A DNA stretch of 64,000 nucleotides from Mucilaginibacter paludis DSM 18603. GTDB taxonomy: Bacteria > Bacteroidota > Bacteroidia > Sphingobacteriales > Sphingobacteriaceae. This document shows, in pieces, positions 25,125-34,938 of this stretch. The notes below the pieces were generated by a model. The model searched no databases and was not told the DNA's origin. It was given only the letters and a program-made list of their open reading frames with translations. Each line of letters opens with the position of its first letter. Position 1 is the first letter of the stretch. The translations under genes and the position numbers were made by a program. Location of the stretch: assembly GCF_000166195.2 (NCBI RefSeq), contig NZ_CM001403.1, positions 3,738,432 through 3,802,431 on the forward strand, in the 5' to 3' direction.

Positions 25125-25946
25125 TTATTTTTTTTGGAGCGTAATGATGTAGTAGTCGCCTATAAACCGCCAGGGCCAGCTGTACCTTAACCGCTCTTCG
25201 TGCTTGATTAAGAAGCGGTACATCCGCGGATGTTTCTCCGCAAAGCCCTCTATGTACGATGGCGGAACCAGGCTGCATAAGCCCTCAACACATAATACAT
25301 CGAACGAGTTTTTCAGCGTATCAATAACAAACGATGGGTTATAGTACCAGCATTTAAAGTACGTACCCTCAATATGCGCGCTTGCACCCTTGTCGCTAAA
25401 AAAACGCCTGGTGGCTGTTTTAAATTTTCCTTTAAAGATAAGTAGGGTTTCCCACAGGCAAAACTTGGGCAGTATAACCAGCGTAGCTGTTCCTCCTGTT
25501 TTGAGTAAGGGTGATAACGATAGTAAAACACCTTCCAGTCCATCTGTACAATTTAGCCCGGCGAAGTTGGAGAAAATCATATCGTAAGGCCCCTTGTTCT
25601 GTAACTGGCTTAGGCAAGTGTAAGAGCAGAGCTCGGTACTGATGCGGTTTGCTAAGCCATTGGCTTCAGCTTTCTTTTTTAACTCATGCTGCATCCCGGC
25701 AGATATATCGGTGGTATGAACGCGGTGGCCCTCCCGGGCAAAAAAAACGGCATCCTCGCCGGTTCCGCTGTTAAGCTCAAGGATAGAGCTGCCGGCTTTC
25801 AGATAATTGGAGACGTGAGACCTTACGCGTTCCCTTTTGTAGCCGATGATGGTATTAGGCTGATAAAGCTGATCAAATATGCCCGACTGTTTGCTGAATG
25901 CCTCCGCCGAAAATTGTTCGTTAACTGGACTTGCCACCTTTGTCAT
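25125..25946 (-). CDS. Class I SAM-dependent methyltransferase
   Basis: A 273-residue Rossmann-fold methyltransferase. Motif I is SILELNSGTGEDAVFFAREG (about 54-73), motif II is VHTTDISAGM, and the post-motif region has YDMIFSNFAGLNC and LKTGGTATLVILP. It overlaps by 4 bases the stop of the upstream radical SAM gene, so both are on the same message. The acceptor is unknown; context suggests an intermediate of the adjacent radical SAM pathway or a glycan-linked lipid. Confidence 0.85.
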   Translation of the reverse strand: MTKVASPVNEQFSAEAFSKQSGIFDQLYQPNTIIGYKRERVRSHVSNYLKAGSSILELNSGTGEDAVFFAREGHRVHTTDISAGMQHELKKKAEANGLANRISTELCSYTCLSQLQNKGPYDMIFSNFAGLNCTDGLEGVLLSLSPLLKTGGTATLVILPKFCLWETLLIFKGKFKTATRRFFSDKGASAHIEGTYFKCWYYNPSFVIDTLKNSFDVLCVEGLCSLVPPSYIEGFAEKHPRMYRFLIKHEERLRYSWPWRFIGDYYIITLQKK

Positions 25947-27409
25947 GAGGTCGCCCTTTCCAATTGCGATAGTTTCAGCTTCTCAACAAAGGTTACCGGG
26001 GTGTAATATAAAATTGATAAAGCCTTTTTAACGGTATTTGCGGTGATATGCAGCGGATCGGTAAAAAGCTTCATCAAACTGTTTTTGGCCAGGTGTTTAT
26101 GATAGTTTTGATGTACATACCTGTGCAGTTGCTTGTAAAAAGCAGGCGGGTAAGTATTGCTGAACATCAGTGCCATCTCGTCGGAGTCTGTCCAGTTGGT
26201 TTTGCTTTGCATAGCCGCTTTTACTTTCTGGTAAAAAACGGTTCCGGGCAGCGGGTATGAAACCGAGATACCGATCTCGTATGGTAACAACTCATTGATC
26301 ATTTGAATGGTTAAGGCTATATCTTCCCTGGTTTCGCCCAAGTAACCAAACTGGATAAAGAACGAGGGCTTAATACCATTCTTTTTTAAGAGCCGGGTAG
26401 CGGTATAAATCTGTTCAATGGTAGTCCCTTTGTCCATGGCATCCAATATCCGTTGCGACCCACTTTCGGCGCCTATCCAGGCATTATCGCATCCCGACGC
26501 GGCCAGGGCTTTAATCTGGTCGTCCTGTAACAGCAAATCGGCACGGGTTTGTATCTTGTAGCTAAAGTTTAAATCTTCCTGCTTAACCAACCTGGCAAAT
26601 TCAATTAGCCAGCCTGGTTTTAAACCGAAAATATCATCACAGAACCAAATATGGTCCATCTGATACTGGTCCCTGAGCAGTTTCAGCTCTTTAACCACAT
26701 GCTCCGGGCTCCGCGAATTGTAGCGGCTGCCATAAATAGGTTTGGCGCACCAGTTGCATTTAAAGGGGCAACCCCGGGTAGTGCTCATATTCAGCGAAAA
26801 ATACCCCTTGCTTTTTAACCAGCTTTGGCGGTAACTTTCCATATCAACCAGGTCCCAGGCAGGCAAGGGCAACTCGTCCAGATTTTTTAAAACACTGCGG
26901 GCGGGAGTTTTTTTAACCGATCCGTTTTGCAGAAAAGCTATTCCATCAATATTTTGGTATGCGTCGGCATCGTTTTGAATCGTGTTGATCAGCTCCAGCA
27001 GCGTAGCTTCGGCTTCGCCTATCAAAACAAAGTCGGCGCCTTCGTGTAAATACGTTTCATAATGGTCGGTAGAGTCCGAACTGGAAACGATGACGGTACA
27101 GCCCAATTCACGGGCAAGCTTACACATTTCAAACGCGGCCTCGCGCATGTTGGTCAGGCACATTTTGGTGAGGTAGTTAAACCCATCATCATAAATCACA
27201 AAAAAACGGGGCCTGTCTTTTTCAATAGCTTGCTTAAGCTCCTGGGCAGATTGCGAAAACATGGTATCAAATAAGCTTACGTTATAACCGTTCTGGCGCA
27301 TCAGCGCTGCGGCGTAAAGCGTTCCAAGCGGAGGGTAGGGCTGTCCCAGTTCCCTTTGTTTGGGGTCGAATTGTAAAAAGTATGAATGGGTGAAAAGGAT
27401 CTTGCTCAT
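25943..27409 (-). CDS. B12-binding-type radical SAM protein (second of a pair)
   Basis: From the ATG at 27409, 488 residues. N-terminal part resembles the cobalamin-binding Rossmann domain (PYPPLGTLYAAALMRQNGY, GEAEATLLELI). The radical SAM core begins with MSTTRGCPFKCNWCAKP (CxxxCxxC cluster ligands), followed by HIWFCDDIFG and DNAWIGAESGSQRIL. The longer open frame to 27481 would overlap the upstream gene, so I use the internal start. Family members do methyl transfers or ring chemistry on unactivated carbons. The product is unknown. Confidence 0.86.
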   Translation of the reverse strand: MSKILFTHSYFLQFDPKQRELGQPYPPLGTLYAAALMRQNGYNVSLFDTMFSQSAQELKQAIEKDRPRFFVIYDDGFNYLTKMCLTNMREAAFEMCKLARELGCTVIVSSSDSTDHYETYLHEGADFVLIGEAEATLLELINTIQNDADAYQNIDGIAFLQNGSVKKTPARSVLKNLDELPLPAWDLVDMESYRQSWLKSKGYFSLNMSTTRGCPFKCNWCAKPIYGSRYNSRSPEHVVKELKLLRDQYQMDHIWFCDDIFGLKPGWLIEFARLVKQEDLNFSYKIQTRADLLLQDDQIKALAASGCDNAWIGAESGSQRILDAMDKGTTIEQIYTATRLLKKNGIKPSFFIQFGYLGETREDIALTIQMINELLPYEIGISVSYPLPGTVFYQKVKAAMQSKTNWTDSDEMALMFSNTYPPAFYKQLHRYVHQNYHKHLAKNSLMKLFTDPLHITANTVKKALSILYYTPVTFVEKLKLSQLERATS

Positions 27410-27444
27410 ACAATCAGGTAAGTTTGGCTCGGGTGTAACACTGT

Positions 27445-28944
27445 TTAAAATCCTTGTATTTCCGGCTGCCGGTATTTCCACATCTTTTGTAATAACTTAA
27501 TTTCGTAGGGGTAATTGTAAAGGTTCACTTTATACCTGATACCCGACATCAATTTGATGGCCTTTCTTTTCAGTTCGTTCATCCGGATGTCTGTAACCGT
27601 GGGGTAAAGGCCATTCAGCACGGTTTCAAAGTTTCTTATCCTGTCTATCATTTCCGGTGTTAACCAGGGTGTCAGCGGGTTTTTACGCAGGTCGAAGCTT
27701 TCCCAGGCCGGGCTTATCCAGTCTTCCAGCGTAGCCGGGAATTTAAAACCCTGGGCAAGCACATCTTCATACATTGCCGAACCTTCGGTGGGTACAGGGC
27801 TGTAGGTATATATCACAATTTCGGTTTGGGGGTTTACCCTTTTTACCTGTTTAATAAAATTGATATCAAAATCAATTTGTTGCTGTACCTGTTGGGGGCT
27901 GGGGGCGGGTGTACCTAATACAAAAGAGTATTCGGGAATGATATCGAACTTTTTCATCCGTTCGGCAAAGCGGATAATTTGCTCGCCCGATTGGGTGCCG
28001 CCTTTGTCCATTTGCGCTAAAACCTTATCGTTGCCGCTTTCGGCACCAAAAAAAATCACCTTGCACCCGGCTTCGCGTATGGCGGCCAGCGAGGCATCTT
28101 TAAACTTATCCATCGTATCAATCCGGGCCATTCCCCACCAGGTCATGTTTTCGTTTTTTACCAGGTTTGAAAACTCAACGGCCCGTTTTTCGGACACAAA
28201 AAAGTTATTATCGTGAAACTCAATCGCGTCGGCGCCAAAATTATCCTTAATGTATTTAACGTCCTGATAAACAAACCTGGCCGATTTGGCTTTCCAGCGT
28301 GCTTCGTAAATAGGCACTACGGCACAAAACGAACAGGTAAAGGGGCAGCCAATGCTGGAGTGGTAAGCAAATGTGCGTTCGCCTAAGTAAGTTTTACCCA
28401 GGTATTTTTCCATCGGATAAAACCGGTTCAGTTTAGAGTAGGGGAGCGGCGGCAACGCATCTTGGTCAATCAGGTCTTCTTTAGCATTTTTAACTATTTG
28501 CCCGTTTGCTTTATAAATCAGGTTTTTAATAAACTCGTAAGGTAAAAAATTTTCCAACGCGTCCAATAGCTTGGGGAAGCAATGATCTCCGGGGCCGTTG
28601 ATAATAAAATCTACATAGCCCGAGTCGAGCACAACTTTGGAGTGGTTTGACGGGAAATAACCGCCCCAAATCATGGTGGTTTCTTTAAACTGTTGTTTAA
28701 CAGCCTTGGCAATGGGGATGGCCTGCCTTAATTGCGGGCCGGGCATAACCGAGAAGCCTAAATATTTAAACTCGCCGCTGGCCAGATAATTGAGGATAGT
28801 TTGCTGCGGATCGGTTTCGCGGTTGCCATCCACAATCACCCAATCATAACAGCCATCAATAGATGCCGCGATGTTTAAGATAGAATTAGGTATGCGGAAG
28901 GTGGCATTGGCGCTTCGCGGATTGAACAGTAAAACCTTATTCAT
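27445..28944 (-). CDS. B12-binding-type radical SAM protein (first of a pair)
   Basis: A 499-residue enzyme with an N-terminal cobalamin-binding-like domain (RIPNSILNIAASIDGCYDWVIVDGN and IWGGYFPSNHS) and a radical SAM core whose cluster motif is SSIGCPFTCSFCAVVPIYEARW. Further family features are AIEFHDNNFFVSEKRA and CKVIFFGAESGNDKVLAQMDKGG. A C-terminal domain of about 150 residues is of unknown type. It is separated by 35 bases from the second radical SAM gene. Sequence of the pair differs enough that they catalyse different steps. Confidence 0.86.
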   Translation of the reverse strand: MNKVLLFNPRSANATFRIPNSILNIAASIDGCYDWVIVDGNRETDPQQTILNYLASGEFKYLGFSVMPGPQLRQAIPIAKAVKQQFKETTMIWGGYFPSNHSKVVLDSGYVDFIINGPGDHCFPKLLDALENFLPYEFIKNLIYKANGQIVKNAKEDLIDQDALPPLPYSKLNRFYPMEKYLGKTYLGERTFAYHSSIGCPFTCSFCAVVPIYEARWKAKSARFVYQDVKYIKDNFGADAIEFHDNNFFVSEKRAVEFSNLVKNENMTWWGMARIDTMDKFKDASLAAIREAGCKVIFFGAESGNDKVLAQMDKGGTQSGEQIIRFAERMKKFDIIPEYSFVLGTPAPSPQQVQQQIDFDINFIKQVKRVNPQTEIVIYTYSPVPTEGSAMYEDVLAQGFKFPATLEDWISPAWESFDLRKNPLTPWLTPEMIDRIRNFETVLNGLYPTVTDIRMNELKRKAIKLMSGIRYKVNLYNYPYEIKLLQKMWKYRQPEIQGF

Positions 28945-29095
28945 AGATCTGAGTAATTAAATCGATGTTGCTTGTATTATTCATTACGCAGCAGTTTGAA
29001 GTGTGGTTGCCTGGTATAAATAATAATTGGGTGGGCAACCCTTGTTAAAAATGGGCCGTATTGCTGATATATCGTATAATCAATATGCTGCAGCC

Positions 29096-29830
29096 ATGTT
29101 ACAAACCATCAGAAATTTAATTAGATACAAGGCCCTTCATATTCCCGACAGAGAGCCTCGGGAAGCATACAACCTGTGGGCCGATAATTACGATGACCAA
29201 CCCGACAACCTGATGTTTCACCTGGACCATATGGTGTTTGGACAGTTGATGGAGCAGGTGCCCGTTAAAGGTAGGGTTATTGCGGATATAGGCTGCGGAA
29301 CCGGCAGGCATTGGCCCCGCTTATTTCAAAACCAACCGGCAAGTTTAACTGGTTACGATGTTTCTGAAGGAATGCTCAAACGCCTGAAGCTTAAATTCCC
29401 CGATGCAAACACGGTTCAAATCAAGGACAATTTTTTAAACGCTATCCCCGACCATACTTACCACCTGATCATATCTACCCTTACGGTTGCCCATATTGAA
29501 AATATTGAAGAAGCGCTGCTGGAATGGTGCCGGGTATTAAAGCCCGGGGGCGATATGATAATTACCGATTTTCACCCAACGGCACTGGCAGCGGGCGGCA
29601 AACGTACTTTTCAATACCAAAACAGGCATATCCCAATTCAAAACTTTGTTCATTCAACCGGGTTGATTAAAGCGTTTTTTGAAAGGCAGGGCTTGTTAGT
29701 TGTTCAGGATATAGAAAAGATTATAGACAACAGTGTAATGCACTATTATATCAAGCAGGATGCCATGCACGTGTACCAGAAGTTTAGAGGCACACCGATG
29801 ATTTATGGCTTGCATTTAAAGAAAGTGTAA
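29096..29830 (+). CDS. Class I SAM-dependent methyltransferase
   Basis: A methyltransferase of about 244 residues from the ATG at 29096 (other ATG/GTG starts at 29051 and 29027 would add up to 23). Motif I is IADIGCGTGRHWPRLF, motif II LTGYDVSEGM, and motif III RVLKPGGDMIITDFHP. The C-terminal 60 residues carry HYYIKQDAMHVYQKFRG and may bind the acceptor. It diverges from the radical SAM gene; its stop overlaps the next gene's ATG by one base (TAATG), suggesting coupled translation with the amidohydrolase. Confidence 0.83.
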   Translation: MLQTIRNLIRYKALHIPDREPREAYNLWADNYDDQPDNLMFHLDHMVFGQLMEQVPVKGRVIADIGCGTGRHWPRLFQNQPASLTGYDVSEGMLKRLKLKFPDANTVQIKDNFLNAIPDHTYHLIISTLTVAHIENIEEALLEWCRVLKPGGDMIITDFHPTALAAGGKRTFQYQNRHIPIQNFVHSTGLIKAFFERQGLLVVQDIEKIIDNSVMHYYIKQDAMHVYQKFRGTPMIYGLHLKKV

Positions 29831-30984
29831 TGGTTTTAAGCGGTTTAAAGTTGATGGGTTACAAGGGCGTTTTAAATATACAGACCCGGGGAAAGCTCAT
29901 ATCGGAAGTGTCTGATTCGCTTAACGGTTTCGCCGGAGATCATGAGATCATATTTGCTAACGCGATGGCTTTGCCTGGATTGATCAATTCTCACGATCAT
30001 CTGGATTTTAACTTATTCCCTCAATTAGGTGATCAAATCTATTCGAACTATGTTGAATGGGGCGAAACCATTCATCTGCACCATAAAGAACAAATTAATA
30101 AAGTATTAAAAGTTCCGGCAGCGCTGAGGGCACAATGGGGCATCTATAAGAACCTGCTTTGCGGAGTGACAACGGTAGTAGATCATGGAAAAAAGCAATA
30201 TAAAGACCGGCCTTTGATTACCGTTTTTGACCGGTGCCAGAGCCTGCATTCTGTTAAGCTTGAAAAGCGGTGGCGGCTCAGGCTTAATAACCCGTTTAAA
30301 ATGAATGTTCCGGCAGTGATCCATATAGGCGAGGGGACGGACCAGGCTTCTGCCGATGAAATAGATGAGCTGATTTGCCAGAATAAATTACGTCGTAAAA
30401 TCATAGGAGTACATGGAGTAGCCATGAATGAACAGCAGGCGCAGCATTTTAAAGCGCTGGTATGGTGCCTGCAAACCAATTATTTTTTGCTCAATAGGAC
30501 GGCGTCGGTTAACAAGCTTAAAGCCACTGTGCCTATCTTGTTTGGTACCGATTCTACCTTGACCGCGAACTGGGATATTTGGGATCATATCCGGATGACA
30601 AAAAAAACAGCCTTTTTAACCGACGATGAACTATATCAATCATTAACATCTACGGCTGCAAAAATATGGAATATCAATTCGGGCAACATTGCCAGGGGTA
30701 AACTGGCGGATATTGTAGTGGTTGACCAAAGTGATGGGGATGATTTAACGTCTTTTTTTAAAATTGAGCCTGAGGCTATTTTAATGGTGATGCACCAGGG
30801 AGAGATCCGGCTGTTTGATGAGATACTGTTTGGGCAATTGACGCATATTGATTTAAGCAGTTTTAACAAGATCAAGATGAATGGTGTTGTTAAATATGTA
30901 CAAGGTGATTTGCCGGGCTTAATTGAGCAAATTTGGCAATACTATCCGGAAGCCCGGTTTCCAATCGGCACATTTCAGCAATAA
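29830..30984 (+). CDS. Amidohydrolase-superfamily enzyme
   Basis: A 384-residue metal-dependent hydrolase. Metal ligands are visible: SHDHLDF (HxH pair, about 56-58), His in IHIGEGTDQ, His in GVHGVAMN, and the final Asp in FGTDSTLTANWD. Flanking beta-sandwich pieces are at the N- and C-termini (ARGKLADIVVVDQ is the classic C-terminal strand). The TrzN/guanine-deaminase-like subfamily comes closest by eye; a sugar or amide in the glycan pathway is a plausible substrate. Between a methyltransferase and a glycosyltransferase in the same operon. Confidence 0.8.
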   Translation: MVLSGLKLMGYKGVLNIQTRGKLISEVSDSLNGFAGDHEIIFANAMALPGLINSHDHLDFNLFPQLGDQIYSNYVEWGETIHLHHKEQINKVLKVPAALRAQWGIYKNLLCGVTTVVDHGKKQYKDRPLITVFDRCQSLHSVKLEKRWRLRLNNPFKMNVPAVIHIGEGTDQASADEIDELICQNKLRRKIIGVHGVAMNEQQAQHFKALVWCLQTNYFLLNRTASVNKLKATVPILFGTDSTLTANWDIWDHIRMTKKTAFLTDDELYQSLTSTAAKIWNINSGNIARGKLADIVVVDQSDGDDLTSFFKIEPEAILMVMHQGEIRLFDEILFGQLTHIDLSSFNKIKMNGVVKYVQGDLPGLIEQIWQYYPEARFPIGTFQQ

Positions 30985-31000
30985 TTATCTTCGGCAGCTT

Positions 31001-32101
31001 ATGAAAATTGTTTTCGCCAGCTACGTTTACTCTCCCGGATTTAGCAATCCTGAAAGTTGGCTCAACCGCATCAATTTTTACACCGGCATCCTGGAAGCCC
31101 TTGCTGCCAAACAGCAGGTAATTAGCATAGAGCAAATTGATTACGAGGGTGAGTACTTAAACAAGGGCGTGCACTATCATTTTAAGCGCTTCTCCAAAAT
31201 CGGCTTGATATTCCCATTGCAAATGCACCAATTTATTAAAGGGTTGGAGCCCGATATCGTATTTATCCATGGCCTGCATTTTCCGCTTCAATTGATCCAG
31301 TTTAAGCTTTGCCTGGGCTCAGCTACCAGGATCATCGTGCAGCATCATGCAGAGCAACCCTTTACCGGCGTTAAAAAACTCTTGCAGCAACTGGCCGACC
31401 GTGGTGTAGACGCTTACTTATTTGCTTCGCGCGAATTGGGCATGGAATGGGTGGAAAAAGGGAATCTGCAAAAGGCCGATAAAATTCAAGGCGTAATGGA
31501 AGTATCATCTGTATTTTATCCTGTTGATAAGGATATAGCCTTAGCAAAAACCGGGATTAATGGAGCGCCCATTTTTTTGTGGGTGGGCCGCCTCAATCAA
31601 AATAAAGACCCGTTAAATGTGGTTAAAGCGTTTTTAAAATTCGCTGAAGTTAACATTTCGGCACGACTATACATGATTTACCAGACCGAAGAGCTGTTAC
31701 CCGAAGTATTGGCCCTGCTGGATGAGCAAAAAGCGCCTTGTAATTTAGTTACACTGGTAGGCAAAGTATCTCGTCCCGACTTGTTATACTGGTTTAACAG
31801 TGCCGATTTTTTAATTTCCGGATCGTTTTATGAAGCTGCGGGAGTGGCTGTTTGCGAAGCAATGTCGTGCGGTTGCATCCCGGTTTTAACCGATATTTCT
31901 TCGTTTCGGATGATGACTAATAACGGTAATTGCGGGTTGCTGTACGAACCCGGCAGCGAGGCCGCTTTATTATCGGCACTTCAAAAAACCCAGGAAATGG
32001 ACATTGAGGAAGGTAAGAAAAAGTCGATAAAGTATTTCCAATCAAATCTTTCATTCCAAGCTATTGCGCAGGGCATTGAACGTGTTGTAACCTCAATTTA
32101 A
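31001..32101 (+). CDS. Family 4 glycosyltransferase
   Basis: A 366-residue GT-B enzyme. N-terminal MKIVFASYVYSPGFSNPESW, linker FASRELGMEWVEKGN, C-terminal FLWVGRLNQNKDPLNVVKAF and the donor motif YEAAGVAVCEAMSCG. I use the ATG at 31001; the open frame starts 78 bases upstream, inside the amidohydrolase gene. Converges with the next gene with a 4-base overlap of stop codons. Confidence 0.86.
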   Translation: MKIVFASYVYSPGFSNPESWLNRINFYTGILEALAAKQQVISIEQIDYEGEYLNKGVHYHFKRFSKIGLIFPLQMHQFIKGLEPDIVFIHGLHFPLQLIQFKLCLGSATRIIVQHHAEQPFTGVKKLLQQLADRGVDAYLFASRELGMEWVEKGNLQKADKIQGVMEVSSVFYPVDKDIALAKTGINGAPIFLWVGRLNQNKDPLNVVKAFLKFAEVNISARLYMIYQTEELLPEVLALLDEQKAPCNLVTLVGKVSRPDLLYWFNSADFLISGSFYEAAGVAVCEAMSCGCIPVLTDISSFRMMTNNGNCGLLYEPGSEAALLSALQKTQEMDIEEGKKKSIKYFQSNLSFQAIAQGIERVVTSI

Positions 32102-33162
32102 CGATATAACTGCATGATGCTGCTTGCAACCTGTTGGATAGGATATGCCAAAACGGGCTCATGGTCACAGTCCCGATCATCAAGAATAGCTAAAGCTTTT
32201 TTCTGCATTTGTTCGGTATCGTTAACCACGTAGTGATGATCGAAAGACTGGTCCATCGGTTTTACAAAAGATATCACCTGCGCACCGGCATATAAAGCCT
32301 CTAACATCACCGCCGAAAAGCCCTCATATGCCGAAGGATGTAAAAAGACACGGCTACGTTGCATCAGTGCTACCACCTGCGTGTGCGGAACTTCGTACAA
32401 AAGCACAATGTTTTTTTCTAAGTTGTTTTGCGCTATTAATTGTAATAGCTTTTCTTTCTCCGGGCCTTTACCACAAATAGCCGCCCTGACGTTGGGCATC
32501 TGCCGGGCAACGGCTTTAACCACATCAATAAACATATCGTATTGTTTAAGCGCTATTAATGATCCTGCTCCTAAAATGTCAATATCGCGAATGCCGTTGT
32601 ATGGCATAAACATACCGGTATCAATACCCGATGTAATGGTATGTGCAGGCATTACGCCGTAGTTTTTATGCACGAGCTTGCGCGTAAAATCAGAAATGGC
32701 AATTAACGATTGGGGCCTGAACCGAATTAGCTTAAAATAACGGTTGCCCGCTTTCGCATCCTGGCCCAGTATCCAACTGAAATGCTTCAAATGATGCCGC
32801 CTGGCAAAATAGTGGCCTATAAAGGCGCACTCGTCAACCCAAAAACTCAGCAGGCCAATAACGTGGTTTTGTTTTTTGAGTTTACGCAGTTGTTGCCATA
32901 CCCGTACCCAGTTCAATAAACGGTACAACCTGTTTTTGTTTTGGCCGCCAAAAGCAATCACTTGAATACCAAACCACCAGTATGTTTTTTTTGCGAAGGG
33001 ATATTCAAAAGCTAAAACGACGATGTTAAGTTTTGGATAAAGGTTGGCTAACGAACGGATAAAGATCTGTTGTAAAGGCAAACACACGCTATCTTCCTCA
33101 TTCACCGGAAAACCGGGCGACAAGATCACCAAAGTTTCAGGCTTATGCATAGTGTGGTTCAT
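32098..33162 (-). CDS. Family 4 glycosyltransferase
   Basis: A 354-residue GT-B enzyme with LVILSPGFPVNEEDSVCLP at the N-terminus, DFTRKLVHKNYGV mid-domain, GAGSLIALKQYDMFIDVV and the donor loop AYEGFSAVMLEALYAG. The start may be the internal ATG at 33150 (MHKPETLVIL); the longer frame reaches 33162, and overlaps the ABC exporter gene by 20 bases either way. It shares a minus-strand message with that exporter. Confidence 0.85.
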   Translation of the reverse strand: MNHTMHKPETLVILSPGFPVNEEDSVCLPLQQIFIRSLANLYPKLNIVVLAFEYPFAKKTYWWFGIQVIAFGGQNKNRLYRLLNWVRVWQQLRKLKKQNHVIGLLSFWVDECAFIGHYFARRHHLKHFSWILGQDAKAGNRYFKLIRFRPQSLIAISDFTRKLVHKNYGVMPAHTITSGIDTGMFMPYNGIRDIDILGAGSLIALKQYDMFIDVVKAVARQMPNVRAAICGKGPEKEKLLQLIAQNNLEKNIVLLYEVPHTQVVALMQRSRVFLHPSAYEGFSAVMLEALYAGAQVISFVKPMDQSFDHHYVVNDTEQMQKKALAILDDRDCDHEPVLAYPIQQVASSIMQLYR

Positions 33163-34819
33163 CTAAGCCGATTATTTTATTGCAATAAGCCAGGCTGGCC
33201 GTATGATGGGTGATCAGGATAATTGCCTTTCCTGCTTGCGCGAGGCTTTGCAGGTGCTTCAAGATGGCTGTCTCCGCCTGCTCATCCAACTCGCTGAATG
33301 GTTCGTCCAGTATCAGCAAATCAAAGTCGTGATATAAGGCGCGAGCCAGGGATAATCGTTGCCGTTGGCCGCCGCTTAAATTTTTACCATCCTGGTTAAT
33401 GATATAATTGAGCCCATCCGGCCGTTTATTAACTTCGGCCTCAAAGCCGCTGATCTTAAGCGCGTCTGTTAACTTCTTTTCATCCGGTTTGTCATCGCTT
33501 AAAGTAATGTTTTTTAAAATAGTATCATGGATAAAGAAGGTTTGTTGTTTGAGGTACGAAATTCTGTTCCAGTAAATTTTACGCCCGGCAGAGCTGGTTG
33601 AGATGCCGTTGAATAAAATATCACCTTCGTCAGGCTTTAAAAAGCCGAGCAATAAGTTGATCGCCGTTGTTTTCCCTTTCCCAGAATTTGCGGAAAGGGC
33701 AGTAATATCACCCCGTTTGATATCAAAGCTCAACCCGTTTAATATAAAGCGATTTTTATAACTGAAAGATACCTGTTTAAAAGTAATTGATTCGATGTGA
33801 TTTTCTGTAGGTTCGGTATCGTCGTCGGTAGCGATGGTGTTAGTCAGATCGGGCAGCGTAAATTCATAAGTTTTGATTTGCCCGCTGCAATTTAAAATCT
33901 TAACAATGCCCGGTATAATTTTGTACGAAGCGGCTAAAAAGGCACCGATGGTGATGAAATCGAGCGAGGCGTTTTTGCCAAGCCATTGATGGAGCACAAT
34001 CAGAATAAAAAAGCCCAATACGGCAAAAACTTCAATCAACCGCGATGGCAGGCCTTGCAATATTTGTTGCTGAGCGAGGTGTTTGTTTTGTTCCTGCTGG
34101 TAGCGGTCATAGCGATTGACAAAAAAGTCGCTCTTGTTGTAAACATTGCTCTCTACATATCCCGCCAAGGCTTCGTTTAAATACTGCAGGTTTTTTTCGT
34201 GTGCTTGTTTGGTGCCTAATCTAACAGCTTTCAATTGCTTTTTAATAATATAGGCGATGAATATCACCGGAGGTAGTAACAATACAAACAGTAACAGAAA
34301 CAAAAAGGGCTTATAAATAACAATGGCCAATAAGGTAAGCAAGATTAATACTGCTTGCGCGATTATTTGCTGTACACCCGATAAAATATAGTGGCTAAAC
34401 TCGATAGGTTGCTGGCTGATTTTGCGGATATGAACCGACGAATCGGCATTAATATAGTTGATGTAATCGCCTTTAAGATAATTAAGCAAATTGCTTTTTG
34501 ATATACGCGAAGCGGCGCCGTATATAAATTGGTACTGAGCCCGGAATATGATAAAGCCAAGCCAGTTTTTGCAACAGAAAAGAGCTAAGAACAGGAAAAT
34601 TAATAGCAGCGAGTTTTTATTAAAGAGTTGTTTAGGTAGATAGGCAACATGTGGCGCATTTACATTTTGTTGGGTGTAAAAGGTGACGATGAATAACAGT
34701 AAGCCTAAAAAGGCGATATCGAGTGCGCTGATGATAATATCAAAAAAGATGAGCCGGTTAAAGGCTTTTTTTTCGACCGAATTTAATATTTTAAATATGA
34801 GGGAAAGGAGATGTTTCAA
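33143..34819 (-). CDS. ABC exporter (fused permease and ATPase)
   Basis: A 558-residue half-transporter: six transmembrane helices (about 1-300), then a nucleotide-binding domain with signature LSGGQRQRLSLARALYHDFD, Walker B DLLILDEPFSELD and switch His in LITHHTAS. Walker A reads ALSANSGKGKTTAINLLLG, with Ala where the first Gly usually is. Layout resembles PglK/MsbA-type lipid-linked oligosaccharide flippases and the glycan locus context fits. With the Wzx protein at 16302, the locus has two possible export routes. Confidence 0.85.
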   Translation of the reverse strand: MKHLLSLIFKILNSVEKKAFNRLIFFDIIISALDIAFLGLLLFIVTFYTQQNVNAPHVAYLPKQLFNKNSLLLIFLFLALFCCKNWLGFIIFRAQYQFIYGAASRISKSNLLNYLKGDYINYINADSSVHIRKISQQPIEFSHYILSGVQQIIAQAVLILLTLLAIVIYKPFLFLLLFVLLLPPVIFIAYIIKKQLKAVRLGTKQAHEKNLQYLNEALAGYVESNVYNKSDFFVNRYDRYQQEQNKHLAQQQILQGLPSRLIEVFAVLGFFILIVLHQWLGKNASLDFITIGAFLAASYKIIPGIVKILNCSGQIKTYEFTLPDLTNTIATDDDTEPTENHIESITFKQVSFSYKNRFILNGLSFDIKRGDITALSANSGKGKTTAINLLLGFLKPDEGDILFNGISTSSAGRKIYWNRISYLKQQTFFIHDTILKNITLSDDKPDEKKLTDALKISGFEAEVNKRPDGLNYIINQDGKNLSGGQRQRLSLARALYHDFDLLILDEPFSELDEQAETAILKHLQSLAQAGKAIILITHHTASLAYCNKIIGLDEPHYA

Positions 34820-34938
34820 TGCGGGCCGTTTTATAGAGGTTACGGCAGATAGGGTTGAAGGGTTGTTTGACCGCTGATTTTATTTGACCACTGATTAAAG
34901 GATGATTAATTTGATTACACTGATTTTTTGATCTTGAA

